Below the pieces are notes generated by a model. The model searched no databases. It was not told the origin of the DNA and saw only the letters and a list, made by a program, of their open reading frames with translations. DNA of 34,437 nucleotides from NCBI GenBank assembly GCA_001604185.1, contig LVAV01000114.1, forward strand, positions 1 through 34,437, written 5' to 3'. How positions within the stretch are numbered: position 1 is the first letter of the stretch; every line of letters begins with the position of its first letter. The position numbers and the translations under genes were made by a program. Origin of the DNA: Clostridiales bacterium Firm_16 (GTDB lineage: Bacteria > Bacillota > Clostridia > Saccharofermentanales > Saccharofermentanaceae). Below are positions 33,901 to 34,437 of this stretch, piece by piece.

Positions 33901-34329
33901 ACCGCATTAGGATCCTATACCGAAACCAGCAAGATCAGCATGGGTCTCACCACAGGCGCGACCTACTACTACAAGATCCGTGCCTATAAACTGGTGGATG
34001 GAAAGAAGTATTTCGGATCTTACAGTACAGTTGTCAGTGCAACTACGAAACCTGCTGCACCTGCCGGCGTGAAGGCCGCAGTCTCCTCGGCTACAGCAGT
34101 AACTGTATCCTGGAACAAGGTCACCGGAGCTTTCGGCTACGAGGTGTGGAGATGCGAGACTTCCAACGGCACCTATGTCAAGCTGGGAAGTCTTACCGAA
34201 ACCAGCCGCAGATGTCCGGGACTGACCAGCGGGAAGACCTATTACTTCAAGGTCCGCGCGTATGTTGAGGTAAACGGCACGAAATACTATAGCGCCTATA
34301 GTTCCGTCGTCAGTGCGAAACCTAAGTAA
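30997..34329 (+). CDS. Secreted right-handed beta-helix protein with PTPTKK linker and two Fn3 domains
   Basis: The 1110-residue exported protein has a signal peptide (about 1-34, MKKTRQLWAKGAGVLCAVMF start). Next come a beta-sandwich-like region (about 40-165), a long right-handed beta-helix with pectate-lyase-like rungs (about 190-870; GYRKVVLLKGTYRING, then many 'FENCTI' and 'YRNNTLVEN' units), a Thr/Pro/Lys linker (873-926) and two tandem Fn3 domains (927-1017 and 1018-1110, each with VSWDxVxGAxGYxVWR). It probably binds or cleaves a plant or microbial polysaccharide at the cell surface; catalytic residues cannot be assigned. ATG 30997 follows GGAGGATAAT. No cell-wall anchor motif is visible. 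Confidence 0.85.
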   Translation: MKKTRQLWAKGAGVLCAVMFLQSFLPSAGIIRAHEEPARSPLVENAATGKNIDPRFQVPYVSTYYFDPQPTIRDTVKIPLYITDYAQSEYLKNDSSARMDLLYEVDGVEKTISNLPLGDYTLTLGKLSAGVHQFALQAVDPKTGLRSHKLYNELWVVDPSTYEMRSSQIYRMTTNDLTRYGIHNDDSKDPTALNTTRDGLTKMFSDLQAAGYRKVVLLKGTYRINGEKQGNEDTCIDIPSHFTVDMNGSTFKLNTVPQVSGQKSSACLVRMYDAVDAHLTNGILEGDRYERKAVGWETGFDGEHISTLVINGGKYCSVTNMTIKNTTGHTLGSGFVPGPYKQIPSYTKTAILSDGREVANANCSTSCLMDLTDIIKWNQSCWQSESDPAYWNKDVKNYVYIAQPWGYRGIQGDSPIVYASFYDANKKFITSVTAYQFRKIQIPEGAKYVRATLAGDIAGAGQTLFVYGRHIGDYYTIRDVDFYDTRTTALVASCCNNLLVENCSYTRCGCSITPVAVDFEDGAQECQDVYYRNNTLVENSPTTTATLIDCFGYNHVYENCKSHFIEIRKRVVGAVVRNMNDEGTSLKCYVGSHKTNAYSRICDNNCGPIWFSAAPDEGDECTQVKVKNSTITCRPSVTMWITSVADKVVYENCTFPNLTGEHATFKDCVIQPGGRLGNDLYFYNCTFKTLDGTSDPVTVKFTEPYSGNRLFENCKFIGKTSLQDSFHFGTFKKCSFEDLRITAVVHEAKSEITFEDCSIRSSQEEFLYIGPWVRSLEYINVVFRNCEITHTGNKLIYLYARTKTNSRVLFENCTINKTNGWLVSGYSGYDFGDEGKTVSLDIIFRNTKLDASVVADNKITYSDKVHVIYENQATPSPTQKVTPTKKPTPSPTKKATPSPTKKVTPTPTKKATPTPTKKVTPTPVAKPAVPKNVKAVPSTTTRIIVSWDAVNGADGYQVWRSTSAAGTFTALGSYTETSKISMGLTTGATYYYKIRAYKLVDGKKYFGSYSTVVSATTKPAAPAGVKAAVSSATAVTVSWNKVTGAFGYEVWRCETSNGTYVKLGSLTETSRRCPGLTSGKTYYFKVRAYVEVNGTKYYSAYSSVVSAKPK
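33613..33775 (+). repeat. Tandem coding repeats of the PTPTKK linker
   Basis: About seven degenerate 24-base units encode PTPTKK/PSPTKK repeats, the same linker as in the DUF4214 protein at 20668-20997, with more third-position and Ser/Thr variation. Confidence 0.85.
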
Positions 34330-34375
34330 GAACCATTCCGACCAGAAGATAGAAAAGGGGTTCACTTCACAATGA

Positions 34376-34400
34376 AGCAATGTCATTAAGTTAAGACAGC
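34376..34400 (-). repeat. Right copy of the inverted 25-bp repeat
   Basis: Exact reverse complement of 37-61. It lies 46 bases after the stop codon of the last gene and 37 bases from the right end. Confidence 0.7.
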
Positions 34401-34437
34401 ATTGACTCGATGAGGCTATAAAACAAGTCAAAAAGAG

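Overview
The window looks like chromosomal DNA from an anaerobic Firmicute of class Clostridia, probably from a gut, rumen or fibre-degrading community. The support is indirect. Strong AGGAGG-type ribosome binding sites precede most genes. There are DUF4214 and Thr-Pro-Lys-linker surface proteins, a clostridial Lsa/CplR-like ABC-F protein, a methionine synthase split from its reactivation domain, and cytoplasmic GH3 and GH5 glycosidases. No rRNA, tRNA or species-level marker is visible. A 25-base sequence near the left end recurs inverted near the right end, so the window may be a contig broken at a repeated element.

Left flank (1-5301): a small protein gene, a polar amino-acid ABC permease/ATPase pair, a small membrane protein gene that looks frameshifted, a minus-strand lemA/DUF3137 pair, a minus-strand SAM methyltransferase with a large palindromic operator-like element upstream, and a 37-residue membrane peptide gene.

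Centre (about 5330-12326): a complete, compact type II-C CRISPR-Cas system. A minus-strand tracrRNA with its own terminator lies upstream and divergent. It is followed by cas9 (1209 aa), cas1 and cas2 in overlapping frames with no csn2 or cas4, a 39-bp leader carrying a promoter, and an array of 28 repeats and 27 spacers that ends in a degenerate repeat and a strong terminator. The crRNA repeat and the tracrRNA anti-repeat pair by eye as a lower stem, a bulge and a long upper stem. The unusual part is a second, equally well conserved repeat-like element 48 bp from the first. The pair looks like a fossil mini-array, or a long tracrRNA with two anti-repeats. This is the best candidate in the window for something not described before. 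The cas block is visibly more AT-rich than its neighbours, which suggests acquisition.

Right flank (12327-34437): a GH3 glycosidase and a DUF3737 beta-helix protein in one unit; a TraX-family membrane protein; a minus-strand LUD protein; an ABC-F ATPase with a structured leader; a secreted DUF4214 protein; a one-carbon/methionine cluster (metF, stand-alone MetH reactivation domain, metH lacking that domain) interrupted by a solute-binding lipoprotein; a GH5 glycosidase; a 41-residue membrane peptide; an AraC-family regulator; and a 1110-residue secreted beta-helix protein with Fn3 domains. Both large secreted proteins share the same PTPTKK-type linker. Several promoters here are of the extended -10 kind (TGN-TATAAT).
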